From the NCBI GenBank assembly GCA_015999745.1, contig JAECQP010000001.1, positions 62,001 to 126,000 on the forward strand: a DNA stretch of 64,000 nucleotides, in the 5' to 3' direction. Below are positions 8,243 to 16,288 of the stretch, one piece after another. The position numbers and the translations under genes are program-made. Source of the stretch: Sphingobacteriia bacterium (lineage in GTDB: Bacteria > Bacteroidota > Bacteroidia > Chitinophagales > Chitinophagaceae). Under the pieces are notes generated by a model. The model had not been told where the DNA came from. It saw nothing but the letters and a program-made list of their open reading frames with translations, and did no database searches. Positions within the stretch are counted from its first letter, which is position 1; each line of letters opens with the position of its first letter.

Positions 8243-8983
8243 TTATTGTACCGCTTTAATGGGCACCAGTTTGATCATCCCGATCTTATTGAAAAGCCGG
8301 ATGATGGGATAAACCGGATCAAACTCCCACCACTTTGCTGCAAAATTCGGGCGGGCGCCGGCATGGTGGTGATTGTTCTGGAATAATTCTCCCAGCATCA
8401 GAAAATCAAAGATCAGGGTGTTTTTGGAATGATCCTTCTCATTAAAGTTTCTGTATCCATACTTATGTCCTGCCCAGTTTACAACTGCACCCTGGATCGG
8501 GCCAATGAGAAAATGGATGGGCAGTAAGAGATACATCCACCACTCTGTTGCAAAAAAAGCGTAAAACAAAATATATCCTGCGGCAAAAAACAAGCGGGTA
8601 AACCAACTGTCTGCGATTTTATCGATTGCAGGATATACCGGAAAGTTCTTATCGAATTTTTGTTCTATTTCAAGGGTACCTTTCAATACACCATGGTATA
8701 CTTTTTTTGTATGCCACATCATTGAAAAAACTTCCCTGAAAAAATGAGGCGTGTGCGGATCTTTTTCTGTGTCGCTGTATGCATGGTGCATCCGATGCAG
8801 AATGGCATATGCCCTGGCATTCAGGTAAGAAGTGCCCTGTGTAACCCAGGAATAGATGTACCAGAATTTTTCCCAGAACGGATTCATGGTAAACATTTTA
8901 TGGGCAGCGTAACGATGAAGATAAAAGGTCTGTGCAAACAAGGAAAGGTACCAGTGCAACAAAAGAAATACAGCAATAATCAT
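8243..8983 (-). CDS. Membrane acyl-CoA (delta-9-type) fatty acid desaturase
   Basis: A 246-residue di-iron membrane desaturase. The three histidine boxes of the stearoyl-CoA desaturase family are present in order: HRYAAH (about 24-29), HRMHH (about 64-68) and NNHHH near 204-208, with membrane helices around them. It would introduce a cis double bond into saturated acyl chains for membrane fluidity, using oxygen and an external electron donor; no ferredoxin or reductase domain is fused. On the minus strand, CATCTTTG at 9025-9018 resembles a -7 element for this gene. The protein is shorter than animal desaturases, as usual for bacterial ones. Confidence 0.9.
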   Translation of the reverse strand: MIIAVFLLLHWYLSLFAQTFYLHRYAAHKMFTMNPFWEKFWYIYSWVTQGTSYLNARAYAILHRMHHAYSDTEKDPHTPHFFREVFSMMWHTKKVYHGVLKGTLEIEQKFDKNFPVYPAIDKIADSWFTRLFFAAGYILFYAFFATEWWMYLLLPIHFLIGPIQGAVVNWAGHKYGYRNFNEKDHSKNTLIFDFLMLGELFQNNHHHAGARPNFAAKWWEFDPVYPIIRLFNKIGMIKLVPIKAVQ

Positions 8984-9212
8984 TCAGTCAATCCTATTTG
9001 GGGGTTATAAAGGCCCGCAAAGATGAGATTAAATTCTGGTTAAAAATTAAAAAGTCAGCTCCGGAAGATGAATTTTCACAAAGAGGAAACATGATTTTTA
9101 TCATTTTTCATGGGGAGAATACGGGGTAACTTTATGCTAATTTTTAATACGTATTGTGCCTTTTGCACTACTGCCCCCGGCTGCCATTCTTTTATATTTT
9201 AAATTAACCCAC

Positions 9213-10925
9213 ATGAGAACGAGATCAATAAACGGATATCTTCCACTGTACCTATTTGGATTGGTTTTACCTGCCTTGCTCGCCTGCAATAAAAACATTG
9301 CTGTGATTGAATCACCCGGCGCTACCATTACAACAACTGTTGATCAAACAATTCTTCCCAACCAGGTTTCTACCTATCCGCACCTGATTGGCCCCAACGA
9401 TGTTGCCTTATTTTCGCAATATGGATATGGCGCCTGGCAATACGGGGCGGGAGCGCCTTATCAAAAAAGAATAGACCTGATGTCTTTGAATTATACAGGT
9501 AATTCCGTTACCAATACGGCGCTTCTGGCCAACTTCTTTGCCATTTCAGATATTCATATTACCGATAAAGAATCTCCGGCACAGGCCATTTATTATGGCT
9601 ACAAATGGGGCGTTATCTCCGGCTATTCCCCTGCCATGCTTTACTCCACCCATATGCTTGATGCCGCAGTTCATACCATCAACAGTCTTCACAAAAAAAA
9701 GTCTTTTGATTTTGGACTTTCCATCGGCGACGCCCTCAACAGTTCCCAGTATAACGAACTGAAATGGTTTATTGATGTAATGGATGGCAAAGTTATTAAC
9801 CCGGATTCGGGAGAGAAAGATGACCCCAACCCCGGACCCGGCAACGACTACCAGGATGAATTCAAGGCTGAGGGTATTGATCCTTCTATTAAGTGGTATC
9901 AGGCACTTGGTAACCACGACCATTTCTGGATGGGTATGTTTCCTCCGGATCAATATATCCTGGATAAAATGACCGGTAACACTATTCTGAACCTTGGGAA
10001 TATATTCAAAGACCCTTCCGGAATTAACAGCAGGGGTTATTATATGGGTGTGATAAACGGTAAAACCCCTAATGGTGAAATTATAGGCGCAGGACCTGTG
10101 GGAAGCTTTACGACTCCTCCCACTGTTTCCCGCGATCCGAACAGGCGTTTTGTTACACGAAATGAATTCATGGATGCGTTCTTAAAAAGCAGTGGCTCCC
10201 CCGAAGGTCATGGCTTTACCCCGGCAACTGCAGCCTCCGGATTTGCCAATTATACATTTGAACCCAAATCAGATCTGCCATTGAAAGTAATTGTACTCGA
10301 TAATACCAACAGAGACGATCGCGTTGTAACGGATGGTTATGGCAGGGGATTTATCGATAAAGAACGGTACGATTGGCTGATCAGTGAACTGGATAAAGGG
10401 CAGGCCGAAGGCAAACTCATGATTATTACTGCTCATATTCCCATTAAGGTAGTACTTCAGCATACATTAATGGGAGAGGTCATGACATGGGGCTCCGCTT
10501 CATATAAAAATGAAGATGAAATGTTGGTAAAACTGCATACCTATTCCAACCTTATTTTGTGGGTATCGGGGCACAGGCACCTGAGTGTGATTACCCCTCA
10601 GAAATCTCCCGATCCTTCCAGACCTGAACTCGGCTTCTGGGAAGTGGAAACCCCTTCTTTGCGGGAATTTCCCCAGCAGTTTAGAAGTTTCAGGATCACC
10701 CGCAACAGCGATCAGACCATTTCCATTTTTGCTACCGATGTGGATCCTATTGCAAAAGAAGGATCATTGGTTGCAAAAGCAAGATCCTATGCTGTTGCCG
10801 CCAACCAGTTATTCAATATTGTACAGGAACCAATGCCATCAGGAGTAGTAAATGCGGAGCTCATTAAGCAACTTAGTCCGGAAATGCAGGCTAAATTGCA
10901 AAACCTTGGAACACCCATTAAATAA
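9213..10925 (+). CDS. Lipoprotein calcineurin-like metallophosphoesterase, TIGR03768-like
   Basis: A 570-residue protein with the dimetal phosphoesterase motifs spread along the chain: SDIHITD, GDALN, GNHDH, a TAHIPI histidine, and GHRH. The large insertions between motifs and the trailing PSLREFPQQFRSFRI segment fit the TIGR03768 group of metallophosphoesterases, whose substrate is unknown. I chose ATG 9213 over an upstream in-frame ATG at 9156. From 9213 the protein begins with a basic residue pair, a hydrophobic core and an LLAC lipobox, a good lipoprotein signal; the extra 19 residues would spoil it. Expected in the periplasm or attached to the outer membrane. No co-directional partner is close. 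Confidence 0.8.
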   Translation: MRTRSINGYLPLYLFGLVLPALLACNKNIAVIESPGATITTTVDQTILPNQVSTYPHLIGPNDVALFSQYGYGAWQYGAGAPYQKRIDLMSLNYTGNSVTNTALLANFFAISDIHITDKESPAQAIYYGYKWGVISGYSPAMLYSTHMLDAAVHTINSLHKKKSFDFGLSIGDALNSSQYNELKWFIDVMDGKVINPDSGEKDDPNPGPGNDYQDEFKAEGIDPSIKWYQALGNHDHFWMGMFPPDQYILDKMTGNTILNLGNIFKDPSGINSRGYYMGVINGKTPNGEIIGAGPVGSFTTPPTVSRDPNRRFVTRNEFMDAFLKSSGSPEGHGFTPATAASGFANYTFEPKSDLPLKVIVLDNTNRDDRVVTDGYGRGFIDKERYDWLISELDKGQAEGKLMIITAHIPIKVVLQHTLMGEVMTWGSASYKNEDEMLVKLHTYSNLILWVSGHRHLSVITPQKSPDPSRPELGFWEVETPSLREFPQQFRSFRITRNSDQTISIFATDVDPIAKEGSLVAKARSYAVAANQLFNIVQEPMPSGVVNAELIKQLSPEMQAKLQNLGTPIK

Positions 10926-10942
10926 GCGTATACGATAAAAGC

Positions 10943-11626
10943 TTAGCCTCGTTTTTTAAAAACTGCAAAATAAACATCTGCCCGTACCTGAAAGCCCAAC
11001 TTCCGGTAAACATTAATAGCGGTTGTATTGTCAGTTCGCACATGCAGAAAGGGGACAGACCCATCCTGAAAAATTCCTGCCGCTACTTTGGCCGTGAGAT
11101 AAGATGCATATCCATTGCCCAGGTATTCGGGACTGGTACAAATAGCACTGATTTCGGTATACCCGTCAGTTTTTAACCGCTCACCCGCCATCGAAATCAG
11201 CCGGTTGTTTTTGTACAAGCCAATGTAGTTGCCAAATTCAATGGTTCTACTGTAAAAGGGGCCGGGTTTGGTTAATTCGGTGAGTTCCAGCATTTGCGAA
11301 ACATCTGCATAGCCCAATTGACGCACCGTAAGATCTCTTGCTGCAACGGGTTTCAGTTCAGAACAATACATTTGGTAGAGCGGGATGGAAAAGATTAGCT
11401 CAGTTTCAGCAGGCAGTTGCACCTCCCTTGCTATCATTACAGAAAAAGAGCGCCCCTCCGGCAGTTGCAGGAGCATTTCCTGCCGGGCTGCCTCATCCCA
11501 GTTTTTCATTCCGATAAAAGGAGAAACATCTTCCGGAAAATACTTTACAGTTTCCGTTCCCCTATTAAAATGTTGCTGTTTACTACTCAGTGCTTCCCAA
11601 ACCGGATTTTCTAATGAAGTGATCAT
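10943..11626 (-). CDS. GNAT-family N-acetyltransferase (FR47-like)
   Basis: A 227-residue protein with an N-terminal half unlike common GNATs and a C-terminal acetyl-CoA-binding domain: ISAICTSPEYLGNGYASYLT (about 156-175) is motif A, and TDNTTAINVYRKLGFQVRAD (about 196-215) is motif B. This arrangement matches the FR47-like group, where the substrate may be an amino acid or N-terminal amine. It converges on the metallophosphoesterase gene (18 bases) and lies 41 bases downstream of the tyrosine phenol-lyase gene on the same strand, so it could be a distal member of that operon. Confidence 0.8.
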   Translation of the reverse strand: MITSLENPVWEALSSKQQHFNRGTETVKYFPEDVSPFIGMKNWDEAARQEMLLQLPEGRSFSVMIAREVQLPAETELIFSIPLYQMYCSELKPVAARDLTVRQLGYADVSQMLELTELTKPGPFYSRTIEFGNYIGLYKNNRLISMAGERLKTDGYTEISAICTSPEYLGNGYASYLTAKVAAGIFQDGSVPFLHVRTDNTTAINVYRKLGFQVRADVYFAVFKKRG

Positions 11627-11667
11627 ACCACAAATTTATCTACTTCTCCAATTCCATTCTGTTTATA

Positions 11668-13047
11668 CTATAGTTTTTCAAATCTCGCCTGGAAAAACCG
11701 CAGGTATTTGGGTTCATACACCATTTTCATTCCTTTGATGGAATCACGGCGTTCATACACCCTTGCCGCAGATTCTGCAATCACGTCCATATGTGCCTGT
11801 GTATATACCCGGCGCGGAATGGTAAACCGGACCAGTTCCAGCTTTGGATAATAATTCTCCCCGTTGGTCTTTCTGCCTGCAGATACCACCCCGCGCTCCA
11901 TTGTTCTCACACCGGAATCCAGGTACATTTCTGCGGCCAGCGTTTGTGCAGGAAACTGATCCTGCGGAATATGGGGCAGGAATTTTTTAGCATCCACAAA
12001 AATACCATGCCCGCCAATGGGTTTAACAATGGGAACTCCGTATTCCATCATCTTTTCTCCTAAATAAATTACCTGGCCAATTCTTGCCTTGATATGATCA
12101 TCGCTAACACTTTCCTTAATACCGATTGCCATGGCTTCCATATCTCTCCCCGCAAGTCCGCCGTATGTATGCAATCCCTCATATACCACCACCATATTCC
12201 TGGCTTCTTCATATACGTCATAATCGTTCACTGCCAAAAATCCGCCAATATTCACCAGGGCGTCTTTCTTTGCACTCATAGTGGCGCCATCCGTGAGCGA
12301 ACAGATTTCCTTCACAATGGATTTGATGGACCTGTCTGCATATCCTTTTTCTTTCTGCTGAATGAAATAAGCGTTCTCCGCAACACGGGTCATATCATGT
12401 ATGATCCTGATATTGTGTTTTTTGGTAAGCGCCCGCAATTCCCTGAGGTTCTTCATACTGATGGGTTGACCTCCAGCCATATTCACGCTGGTGGCCATGC
12501 TTATATAGGGTATTTTGGGAGCGCCGTATTTTTTGATCAGTTTTTTCAGTTTACTGAGATCGATATTTCCTTTGAATGGAAAAGTATTCTCCGGATCATG
12601 CGCTTCATCAATGATCACATCTTCAAACCTTCCTCCCGCCAGTTCCTGATGCAATCGTGTAGTAGTGAAGTACATGTTCCCTGGAATAATATCTCCTTTT
12701 TTAATCAAAATTTTCGACAAAATATTTTCCGCCCCTCTTCCCTGGTGTGTAGGAATCAGGTACTTATAGCCATATACTTCCCTTACCACTTCTTCAAGAT
12801 GATAAAAGTTTCTGCTACCGGCGTATGCTTCGTCTCCCATCATCATTCCCGCCCACTGGCGGTCGCTCATGGCAGATGTTCCACTGTCGGTCAGCAGGTC
12901 TATGTACACATCTTCTGATTTTAGCAAAAAAGTATTATGGCCTGCATCCTTCAGGGCTTTTTTCCGTTGCGCTGCTGTTGTCATTTTTAACAGCTCCACC
13001 ATTTTTATTTTGTAGGGTTCGGCCCAGCTTTGTTTAATCTTTTTCAT
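11668..13047 (-). CDS. tpl: Tyrosine phenol-lyase
   Basis: A 459-residue PLP enzyme of the beta-eliminating lyase family. Tyrosine phenol-lyase splits L-tyrosine into phenol, pyruvate and ammonia. Assignment over tryptophanase rests on specificity residues: T128 in MYFTTTR (Thr124 of the Citrobacter freundii enzyme; Asp in tryptophanase), R385 in TMERG (Arg381, which binds the phenol hydroxyl; Ile or Val in tryptophanase), and Phe in the C-terminal LRFFQARF (His in tryptophanase). The PLP lysine is K261 in SAKKD. SDRQWAGMMMGDEAYAGS is nearly identical to known tyrosine phenol-lyases. It follows the tryptophanase-like gene by 9 bases, so both are on one transcript. The enzyme is cytoplasmic and potassium-activated in studied examples. 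Confidence 0.88.
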   Translation of the reverse strand: MKKIKQSWAEPYKIKMVELLKMTTAAQRKKALKDAGHNTFLLKSEDVYIDLLTDSGTSAMSDRQWAGMMMGDEAYAGSRNFYHLEEVVREVYGYKYLIPTHQGRGAENILSKILIKKGDIIPGNMYFTTTRLHQELAGGRFEDVIIDEAHDPENTFPFKGNIDLSKLKKLIKKYGAPKIPYISMATSVNMAGGQPISMKNLRELRALTKKHNIRIIHDMTRVAENAYFIQQKEKGYADRSIKSIVKEICSLTDGATMSAKKDALVNIGGFLAVNDYDVYEEARNMVVVYEGLHTYGGLAGRDMEAMAIGIKESVSDDHIKARIGQVIYLGEKMMEYGVPIVKPIGGHGIFVDAKKFLPHIPQDQFPAQTLAAEMYLDSGVRTMERGVVSAGRKTNGENYYPKLELVRFTIPRRVYTQAHMDVIAESAARVYERRDSIKGMKMVYEPKYLRFFQARFEKL

Positions 13048-13056
13048 TTTGCAGTT

Positions 13057-14439
13057 TTAAATTAATGATTCAATAGGGGTTAATTTAGCGGTAAAATGCC
13101 GGAGCATCGGCGCTTCTTCCACAATGGTCAACCCTTTGATTTTCTCTCTTTCCTGAAACACTTCAATGATCACCTCTGCCACATAGTCAATATGACTCTG
13201 TGTGTACACTCTCCTTGGAATGGCCAGCCGAACCAACTCCAGTTGCGCAGGTATCAGTTGCTTACGTTCATCATATTTTCCAAACATCAGCGAACCAATT
13301 TCAACGCTGCGAATACCGCCATGCAAATACAAAGCTCCTACCAACGCCTGCCCGGGATATTGTTCTACCGGAATATGTGAAAGAAACGCTTTTGCATTCA
13401 GGTAAATGGCATGCCCGCCGGCTGGTTGCATTACCGGCACACCTGCAGTAATCAGTTTGTCGGTGAGATACTCAATGCTGCGAATCCTGTATTGCAGATA
13501 ATGTTCGTCCATCACCTCCCGCAAGCCAATGGCAATGGCTTCCAAATCCCTGCCGGCAAGGCCACCGTAAGTAGGAAACCCCTCCGTCAGTATCAGCATG
13601 TTGCGGCATTGTTGTGCCAGCTGTTCGTTGTGCATAGCAATAAATCCGCCGATATTGGCAAAGGCATCTTTCTTAGCGCTCATGGTACAGCCATCTGCAT
13701 AGGAGAAAAGTTCATATACAATTTCCGGGATTGCTTTTTGCGAATACCCCTCTTCGCGGAGCTTGATGAAATAAGCATTCTCCGCAAACCGGCAGGCATC
13801 TATAAAGAGTGGTATTCCGTGCTCCCGGCAAACCGCTTTTACTTCGCGGATATTCTGCATACTCACCGGCTGTCCACCGCCGGAATTATTGGTGATGGTA
13901 ATCACGCAAAGCGGAATATTTTCAGCTCCTTTCTGAGCAATGCAGTTTTTCAATGCTTCAACATCCATATTGCCCTTAAAAGGAGCCGGAATAGAGGGAT
14001 ATTTCCCTTCCTCACAAATCAGGTCGATTCCTTCTGCACCGGAAAATTCTATATTGGCCCTTGTCGTATCGAACAGCGTATTGCTCACAATGTATTTTCC
14101 TTTCCCGCCCACAATGCTGAACAGGATTTTTTCCGAGGCTCTTCCCTGATGAGTTGGAATCACCACCGGCATGCCGGTGATTTCCTGGATGGTAGATTCG
14201 AAGTGAAAAAAACTGCTGCTTCCGGCATAGGATTCGTCTCCCTGCATAATGCCGGCCCATTGACTACTGCTCATGGCGCTTGTTCCGCTGTCTGTGAGCA
14301 AATCAATCAACACTTCGCTGGCGTGTATGAGAAATGGATTATAGTGAGCATCCTTTAGGATAACCGCTCTTTGTTCTTTTGTGGTGAAATAAATCGGCTC
14401 CACCGATTTTATTTTAAACGGTTCAATGATCGTTTTCAT
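13057..14439 (-). CDS. tnaA: Tryptophanase (tryptophan indole-lyase)
   Basis: A 460-residue paralogue of the next gene. Tryptophanase converts L-tryptophan to indole, pyruvate and ammonia. Tryptophanase-type residues are D124 in LFDTTR, I381 in SVEIGS, and His in the C-terminal LRHFTAKL (His463 of the E. coli enzyme). The PLP lysine is K257 in SAKKD. Several segments deviate from E. coli TnaA (GRASEKIL instead of GRGAEQIY; NNSGGGQP instead of SNSAGGQP), so the exact substrate range is less certain than the family. It is first in the operon, with about 250 bases of non-coding DNA upstream containing two palindromes. There is no TnaC-like leader peptide with a critical Trp codon that I can see, and no tnaB permease nearby. 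Confidence 0.82.
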   Translation of the reverse strand: MKTIIEPFKIKSVEPIYFTTKEQRAVILKDAHYNPFLIHASEVLIDLLTDSGTSAMSSSQWAGIMQGDESYAGSSSFFHFESTIQEITGMPVVIPTHQGRASEKILFSIVGGKGKYIVSNTLFDTTRANIEFSGAEGIDLICEEGKYPSIPAPFKGNMDVEALKNCIAQKGAENIPLCVITITNNSGGGQPVSMQNIREVKAVCREHGIPLFIDACRFAENAYFIKLREEGYSQKAIPEIVYELFSYADGCTMSAKKDAFANIGGFIAMHNEQLAQQCRNMLILTEGFPTYGGLAGRDLEAIAIGLREVMDEHYLQYRIRSIEYLTDKLITAGVPVMQPAGGHAIYLNAKAFLSHIPVEQYPGQALVGALYLHGGIRSVEIGSLMFGKYDERKQLIPAQLELVRLAIPRRVYTQSHIDYVAEVIIEVFQEREKIKGLTIVEEAPMLRHFTAKLTPIESLI

Positions 14440-14473
14440 TTGTTTTATTTTGGCTGATATTACAGATCAATTA

Positions 14474-14490
14474 CTTTGATTTAATCAAAG
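14474..14490. promoter_or_regulatory. Palindrome upstream of tnaA-tpl (7-3-7)
   Basis: CTTTGAT, three bases, ATCAAAG: two perfect 7-base arms, centred about 43 bases upstream of the tryptophanase start codon. Its position relative to the gene fits a repressor or activator site. The binding protein is unknown and no regulator gene is adjacent. Confidence 0.45.
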
Positions 14491-14513
14491 AATGATGTAT
14501 ACGTATTTTTACA

Positions 14514-14526
14514 TGAACCAGGTTCA
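14514..14526. promoter_or_regulatory. Second palindrome upstream of tnaA-tpl (6-1-6)
   Basis: TGAACC, A, GGTTCA: perfect 6-base arms around one base, 23 bases beyond the first palindrome. It is in the same 250-base intergenic region between tnaA and the dCMP-deaminase-like gene. The two palindromes do not share sequence, so they may be sites for different regulators. The rest of this intergenic stretch shows no gene. Confidence 0.4.
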
Positions 14527-14689
14527 CGCAATTGTCTTAAAAGAGGGGGTGCAACTCCCTTAATTGAATGAAATTCAGGAAGGTCTGCTGATGATATTTT
14601 TCCAGAGTTGCATATGATAAAGTTCTGCTTTTTATGGATAATAAAGTCAAAGCAAAGAGCAGTGGCCGGAATTATTGAAGAACCGGATG

Positions 14690-15187
14690 CTAAACATCCG
14701 TTTCATTGAAAGACAGTAACAAACTGGAAATATTCACCTCCACCTTCCTGTATTTAATCCCCGCTTTGTTCAGCATCATCCTGGAGGCCCTTGCAGGTTC
14801 CGTTCCTTCATATTTATCAGAAAGATAAATCACCTCGGTGATTCCCGACTGAATAATGGCCTTGGTACATTCATTACAGGGAAAGAGGGCCGTATAGATT
14901 CTGCAGTTGTGCAGATCCGTTCCAATACTATTCAGGATCGCATTCAATTCTGCATGACAAACAAAAGGGTATTTGGTTTCCAGGAACGCACCCGTTTTAG
15001 CCCAGGGAAATTCATCGTCGTGGCAACCCACAGGTAGCCCGTTATAACCCGTACCGACTATCCTGTTCTTTTTATTTACAATGCAGGCGCCCACCTGTGT
15101 ATTCGGATCCTTACTGCGGTGTCCGGATAAGAGAGCAATGCCCATAAAATATTCATCCCAGGAAATATACCCCTCTCTTTTTTTCAA
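14690..15187 (-). CDS. dCMP deaminase-family zinc deaminase (ComEB-like)
   Basis: A 165-residue cytidine/deoxycytidylate deaminase fold. The zinc-site signature is complete: CHAELNAI (His ligand, catalytic Glu) and FPCNECTKAI (two Cys ligands). The N-terminus WDEYFMGIALLSGHRSKDPN and TQVGACIVNKKNRIVGTGYN are typical of dCMP deaminases, which make dUMP for thymidylate synthesis. It lies 36 bases after hypE on the same strand and is the last gene of the hyp run. That placement is probably only positional, since no role in hydrogenase maturation is known for this family. The long antisense frames over the neighbouring operon are not genes. Confidence 0.85.
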   Translation of the reverse strand: MKKREGYISWDEYFMGIALLSGHRSKDPNTQVGACIVNKKNRIVGTGYNGLPVGCHDDEFPWAKTGAFLETKYPFVCHAELNAILNSIGTDLHNCRIYTALFPCNECTKAIIQSGITEVIYLSDKYEGTEPARASRMMLNKAGIKYRKVEVNISSLLLSFNETDV

Positions 15188-15223
15188 AACAGTTTATTTT
15201 AACTACCAAATTAAGTAACTCTG

Positions 15224-16285
15224 CTAACAAATCCTCGGCAACTGTTCCCCGGTTAGATAATTCACCATACGCTTTCCACCTACACGGCTCTTCATCATCA
15301 CTTTGCCCCCATGATCCGTAGTCACTTCTCCTATGACGGCTGCGCTGGTTCCATTGGAATCCTTACGAAGCAATGCAAGGAAGGCATCCGCAATTTCCTT
15401 TTTTACTACAGCAAGAAACAACCCTTCATTGGCTACGTACAAAGGATCAAGCCCCAGCATTTCACAAGCGCCGTCTACCTGTTCATCCACGGGCAGAAGT
15501 TTCTGATCCAGGTAAAATCCAAGCTGGGTAAGCTCCGCAATTTCATTCAATACAGATGCTATTCCCCCTCTTGTAGGATCACGGAGAAAATGAATATCTG
15601 TTCCGAACGCTTCCACAAGGGTTTGTACGGTATGATTCAGGTTGGCGGTATCGCTCACAATACTGGTTTCAAACTCCAGGCCCTGGCGCAAACTCATAAT
15701 GGCCATTCCATGAGAAGCAATATTGCCGCTCACAATAATCACATCACCATCCTGTATGTTTTTGTGGTGGATATTTGCCTTAGGGTTAATCAGTCCCACC
15801 CCGGATGTATTGATGTAAATTTTATCTCCTTTCCCTTTTTCCACTACCTTGGTGTCGCCCGTTACTATCTGAACACCTGCATTATCTGCCGCATTTTTAA
15901 TACTTACCAGAATTTCCCAGAATTCAGTCATAGGAAAGCCTTCTTCTATAATAAATGCCAGCGAAAGGTATTTGGGTTTTGCCCCGCACATAGACAGGTC
16001 ATTCACTGTACCATTAATTGCCAGGTCGCCAATATTACCACCGGGGAAAAAGATGGGAGAGATCACATAACTGTCCGAACTGAATGCCATTTTACCATTC
16101 ATTTCAAAAATAGCGCCATCGTGTTGCTGGTCTAACAAGTCGTTTTTAAAAATATCAAAGACGCCGCTTTGCAAAAGACGGTGGGTAAGCAATCCCCCGC
16201 TTCCATGCCCTAACGTAATTACATCAAAATCAAATTTGGGCATCGGGCACTGTAACTGCATTTTTATTTTATCGGCCATAATCAT
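15224..16285 (-). CDS. hypE: [NiFe]-hydrogenase maturation factor HypE
   Basis: A 353-residue PurM/AIR-synthase-fold protein. HypE receives a carbamoyl group from HypF on its C-terminal cysteine and dehydrates it to a thiocyanate, the source of the cyanide ligands of the active-site iron. The C-terminus ends LPRIC, matching the required PRIC end with terminal Cys353. LGHGSGG near residue 25 and DPTRGGIASVLNEIA near 220 are family motifs. The start at ATG 16285 is 3 bases after the TonB receptor stop; a second in-frame ATG at 16279 is equally possible. It is separated from hypD by the receptor gene, an unusual order. Confidence 0.95.
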   Translation of the reverse strand: MIMADKIKMQLQCPMPKFDFDVITLGHGSGGLLTHRLLQSGVFDIFKNDLLDQQHDGAIFEMNGKMAFSSDSYVISPIFFPGGNIGDLAINGTVNDLSMCGAKPKYLSLAFIIEEGFPMTEFWEILVSIKNAADNAGVQIVTGDTKVVEKGKGDKIYINTSGVGLINPKANIHHKNIQDGDVIIVSGNIASHGMAIMSLRQGLEFETSIVSDTANLNHTVQTLVEAFGTDIHFLRDPTRGGIASVLNEIAELTQLGFYLDQKLLPVDEQVDGACEMLGLDPLYVANEGLFLAVVKKEIADAFLALLRKDSNGTSAAVIGEVTTDHGGKVMMKSRVGGKRMVNYLTGEQLPRIC

Positions 16286-16288
16286 TTT

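Noticed and set aside
12094..14358. Long antisense frames (274 and 315 codons) over tpl and tnaA
   Set aside because: They mirror strongly conserved coding sequence and show no protein-like domains.
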